Positions 61,838 to 64,000 of a stretch of DNA of 64,000 nucleotides are shown here, one piece after another (the stretch's first letter is position 1; each line of letters begins with the position of its first letter). A program made the position numbers and the translations under genes. The notes under the pieces were generated by a model, which was not told the origin of the DNA, ran no database searches, and was given only the letters and a program-made list of their open reading frames with translations. Origin of the DNA: an uncultured Gemmatimonadota bacterium (GTDB lineage Bacteria > Gemmatimonadota > Gemmatimonadetes > Gemmatimonadales > Gemmatimonadaceae); assembly GCA_902826615.1 (NCBI GenBank), contig CADEFN010000001.1, positions 1,240,001 through 1,304,000 on the forward strand. The letters run 5' to 3'.

Positions 61838-64000
61838 GTGAGGGCCAGTCAGGAGCACGAGTGGCTCTGGGGTTGGGACGAAACACCCGGGATCGTGTCT
61901 GTCTGGGCCGAGGACGATGGCCGCGCGACCATATGGCGGCGGCACCTCAAGACCGGCGAGCTGATCCGCGACGAGGAGCGGTTTCAGCCCTGGCTCTTGC
62001 TGAGTTCTCTCGAAGATCTCCCGGAAACGGGTCCGGCGGCACGTCTCGACGTCAGGGAGCTCGAAGGACCTGGTGCGCTGCGATATCTGGTGAGTGGGGA
62101 CAACGCCAAACGATTGCGTGATGCGGTGCTGCTGGGTGCTTCACGACGTCTGGGAAAGCGTTTCTCGAGCCTGCGCGACATTGGCGACGACCGGGTGTTT
62201 GCCCTGCCGCCTGACGAGCAATACCTGGTTACGACGGGGCGCAACTACTTTCGCGACCTGTCCTTCAGTCAGCTGCACCGGTTGCAGTTCGATCTCGAGA
62301 CGACGGGACTCGACCCCACACGTGATCGCATGTTCATGGTGGCGGTCCGCGACCCGCGTGGACAGGCGACCGTACTCGAAGCGAGTGGGGAAAACGACGC
62401 CTCCGAAGCGGAGCTGATCCGGCAGCTGGTGCGTGTTGTCCAGGAGGCCGACCCCGATGTGATCGAAAATCACAACCTCCACGGCTTTGACCTTCCCTTT
62501 CTCGAACGCCGCGCACGCACGTTAGGCGTTCCGCTCCCCCTGGGCCGCGACGGGGCACGGTTGCGCGACCGCGCCGCGCGGCGGGGCGCACCGATGGATG
62601 GAGATCCGCGGCGCAGGCGGCGATTTGTCGCGCCGGGCCGCGAGCTGATCGACACGATGGACGCGGTGATGCGCTACGACTTCTCCACCCGTGAGCTGCC
62701 GGGACACGGACTCAAGGTGGTCGCGAAGCACTTCGGGCTGGCGTCGGAAACTCGCGAGTATATCCGTGGCGACCGTGTCGCCGAGACGTGGCGCGCCGAA
62801 CCGGAACGGGTGCGTCGTTATGCAACGCAGGATGTGGAGGAGGTGGCCGGCATTGCGCACCTCCTCGGCGGTGCAGCCTTTGCCCTGGCGCGCATGGTGC
62901 CTCGACGGTACGAACGGCTCGCCGACGCCGGGGCGGCCACCGGGGTGATTGATCCACTCCTCGTCCGGGCGTATCTGCGCGCCGGGCAGGCGCTGCCGGC
63001 GCATAGTGTGAGTGACGGCACCACACACACCGGCGCCGCCCTCCATCTCTTTGCCGCTGGCGTCGCACACCGGGTGGTCAAAGCCGACGTGGCGAGTCTC
63101 TATCCCTCGCTCATGCGCTGCTATCGTATCGGGCCGGGGCGCGACCACCTGGGCGCCATGCTGGCGCTCGTCGATCGTCTGGTCGAGCAGCGCTTGCGGT
63201 CCAAGGCGCTGGGCCGTGCGGCACCACGCGACTCCGCCGAACGTCACACGCACGAAGCGGCATCAGCCGCCATGAAGCTCGTGATCAACTCGGCCTACGG
63301 ATATCTTGCAGCTGGCGGGGATCTGACCCGCTTTGCCGATGTACACGCCGCCAATGAGGTGACCCGTCGTGGGCGTGAGCTGCTCGATTTTCTCTGCCGC
63401 GAGCTCGCGGCACGCGGTGTCACCCTGCTGGAGGCCGACACCGATGGTGTCTACTTCGCTGTGCCCGGCACCTGGAATGAGGACGACGAAAGGCGCGTAG
63501 TGCAGGAGGTGGCGGCGCAACTGCCCGAGCTGGTACAGCTCGAGTTCGAGGGTCGCTACGCCGCCATGTTGTCGCACGAACCCAAGAACTACGCGTTGCT
63601 CACGTACGACGGTCGACTCACACTCCGGGGCGTCGCGTTCCGGTCGAGCCGCGCCGAGCCGTATGGCGAAGCGTTTCTGCGCAAGGCGGTGGGGTGTCTG
63701 CTACGGAACGATGTGGGTGGTGTGCGTGCCGCATATCTCGCGATGGTCGAGGCGTTGCGTGCTCGCGAATTGCCAACACGGGATGTCTCATCGCGCGTGC
63801 GGCTGACCAAAACGCCGGAGCAGTACGAGGTGACACGGCAGATCAGGCGCGAACTCTCGTACGAGGCCATGCTTGCTGCAGGGCGCACGATCTGGCGCGC
63901 AGGGGAGCGCGTGCGAGTCTATCGCAACCGTCGTGGTGAGGGTCGGCTGGCGCCCTCGGAGGACGACGCCGATCCGCGGGACTACGAGGTGGAACACTAT
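61838..64000 (+). CDS. family-B DNA polymerase with 3'-5' exonuclease (runs off window)
   Basis: At least 721 codons, open at the right edge. Exonuclease motifs: ExoI FDLETTGLDP, ExoII VIENHNLHGFDLPFL and ExoIII YATQDVEEV. Polymerase motifs: A KADVASLYPSLMR, B KLVINSAYGYLA and C LLEADTDGVYF. All catalytic Asp residues are present. The GTG at 61838 (VRASQEHEWLWGWDETPGIV) is preferred because related enzymes begin near the WGWD segment. In-frame GTG 61724 and TTG 61733 are alternatives. It could serve repair or translesion synthesis as E. coli Pol II does, but the sequence looks different enough that I assign no symbol. Confidence 0.92.
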   Translation, partial: MRASQEHEWLWGWDETPGIVSVWAEDDGRATIWRRHLKTGELIRDEERFQPWLLLSSLEDLPETGPAARLDVRELEGPGALRYLVSGDNAKRLRDAVLLGASRRLGKRFSSLRDIGDDRVFALPPDEQYLVTTGRNYFRDLSFSQLHRLQFDLETTGLDPTRDRMFMVAVRDPRGQATVLEASGENDASEAELIRQLVRVVQEADPDVIENHNLHGFDLPFLERRARTLGVPLPLGRDGARLRDRAARRGAPMDGDPRRRRRFVAPGRELIDTMDAVMRYDFSTRELPGHGLKVVAKHFGLASETREYIRGDRVAETWRAEPERVRRYATQDVEEVAGIAHLLGGAAFALARMVPRRYERLADAGAATGVIDPLLVRAYLRAGQALPAHSVSDGTTHTGAALHLFAAGVAHRVVKADVASLYPSLMRCYRIGPGRDHLGAMLALVDRLVEQRLRSKALGRAAPRDSAERHTHEAASAAMKLVINSAYGYLAAGGDLTRFADVHAANEVTRRGRELLDFLCRELAARGVTLLEADTDGVYFAVPGTWNEDDERRVVQEVAAQLPELVQLEFEGRYAAMLSHEPKNYALLTYDGRLTLRGVAFRSSRAEPYGEAFLRKAVGCLLRNDVGGVRAAYLAMVEALRARELPTRDVSSRVRLTKTPEQYEVTRQIRRELSYEAMLAAGRTIWRAGERVRVYRNRRGEGRLAPSEDDADPRDYEVEHY

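Larger units (their letters stand above)
587..62527. repeat. dispersed octamer CGTTAGGC / GCCTAACG
   Basis: Exact 8-mers start at 587, 2800, 6157, 9614, 14795, 16996, 19787, 22881, 27472, 36162, 39648, 43072, 47317, 51299, 55686, 55986 and 62520. Seven-base matches (CGTTAGG/CCTAACG) are added at 6120, 9149, 22083, 23832, 26695, 28033, 34816, 36907 and 37792. Most sit in frame as TTA-GG(C/T), Leu-Gly. See the finding. Confidence 0.7.

Noticed and set aside
1-64000. CRISPR arrays, insertion sequences, prophage or tRNA genes
   Set aside because: No regularly spaced repeats, transposase, integrase or cloverleaf-like sequence was seen by eye; a tRNAscan run would be needed to exclude tRNAs.

Overview
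This is a 64 kb stretch of a GC-rich bacterial chromosome (by eye about two-thirds G+C), densely coded on both strands. The gene content suggests a Gemmatimonadota member or close relative in the FCB group. Reasons: a SusC/SusD pair with a carboxypeptidase-regulatory-like N-terminus, a DUF5916-type outer-membrane protein, several PknB-like kinases, a form-II Mo-hydroxylase, and secreted proteins that almost all place Gln directly after the predicted signal-peptidase site. The phylum call is inference; no rRNA, tRNA or CRISPR array was recognised.

Layout. 1-6.1 kb: 5' part of lon (leaving the left edge) divergent from two tandem Ser/Thr kinase genes. 6.1-11.5 kb: a minus-strand operon (degenerate alpha/beta hydrolase, TPR protein, glycine-zipper protein), a polyproline protein, an intact alpha/beta hydrolase and a DEAD-box helicase. 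11.5-14.3 kb: an orphan pseudopilin, a small lipoprotein, a UGA-containing SelW-type selenoprotein gene with SECIS hairpin and terminator, phosphofructokinase, and a small secreted protein. 14.3-19.6 kb: an unusual 891-aa DEAH-type helicase, a GNAT acetyltransferase, a coupled TetR/ECF-sigma pair and a CGNR zinc-finger regulator. 19.7-24.6 kb: yjjX, thioesterase and ispH (4-bp overlaps), a mutarotase-like protein and a secreted amidohydrolase.

24.8-28.5 kb encodes the three subunits of a form-II Mo-hydroxylase (2Fe-2S, Mo-cofactor and FAD subunits) and ends in a strong terminator. Its likely maturation genes are distant: coxG at 39.9 kb, then moxR/coxD, coxE, xdhC, a MoeA-like protein, a NifU-like scaffold and a MocA-like nucleotidyltransferase at 42.1-47.2 kb, mostly with overlapping start and stop codons, followed by an APC permease. 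Between them lie a frameshifted M28 peptidase, a Uma2 nuclease, an AraC/VOC/membrane operon, a secreted serine hydrolase, a DUF885 peptidase, a third kinase with a membrane partner, and yceH.

48.8-55.5 kb is a TonB receptor/SusD uptake operon whose third gene fuses a serine beta-lactamase-like hydrolase to a VanX-type D-Ala-D-Ala dipeptidase. 55.5-61.7 kb holds a sulfatase, a Tat-exported 5'-nucleotidase-like phosphatase and a DUF5916 protein. A family-B DNA polymerase runs off the right edge.

The observations I rate highest are the selenoprotein gene, a strongly over-represented octamer CGTTAGGC that accounts for most TTA codons, the uniform Gln at predicted mature N-termini, and the SusCD/serine hydrolase-VanX locus.
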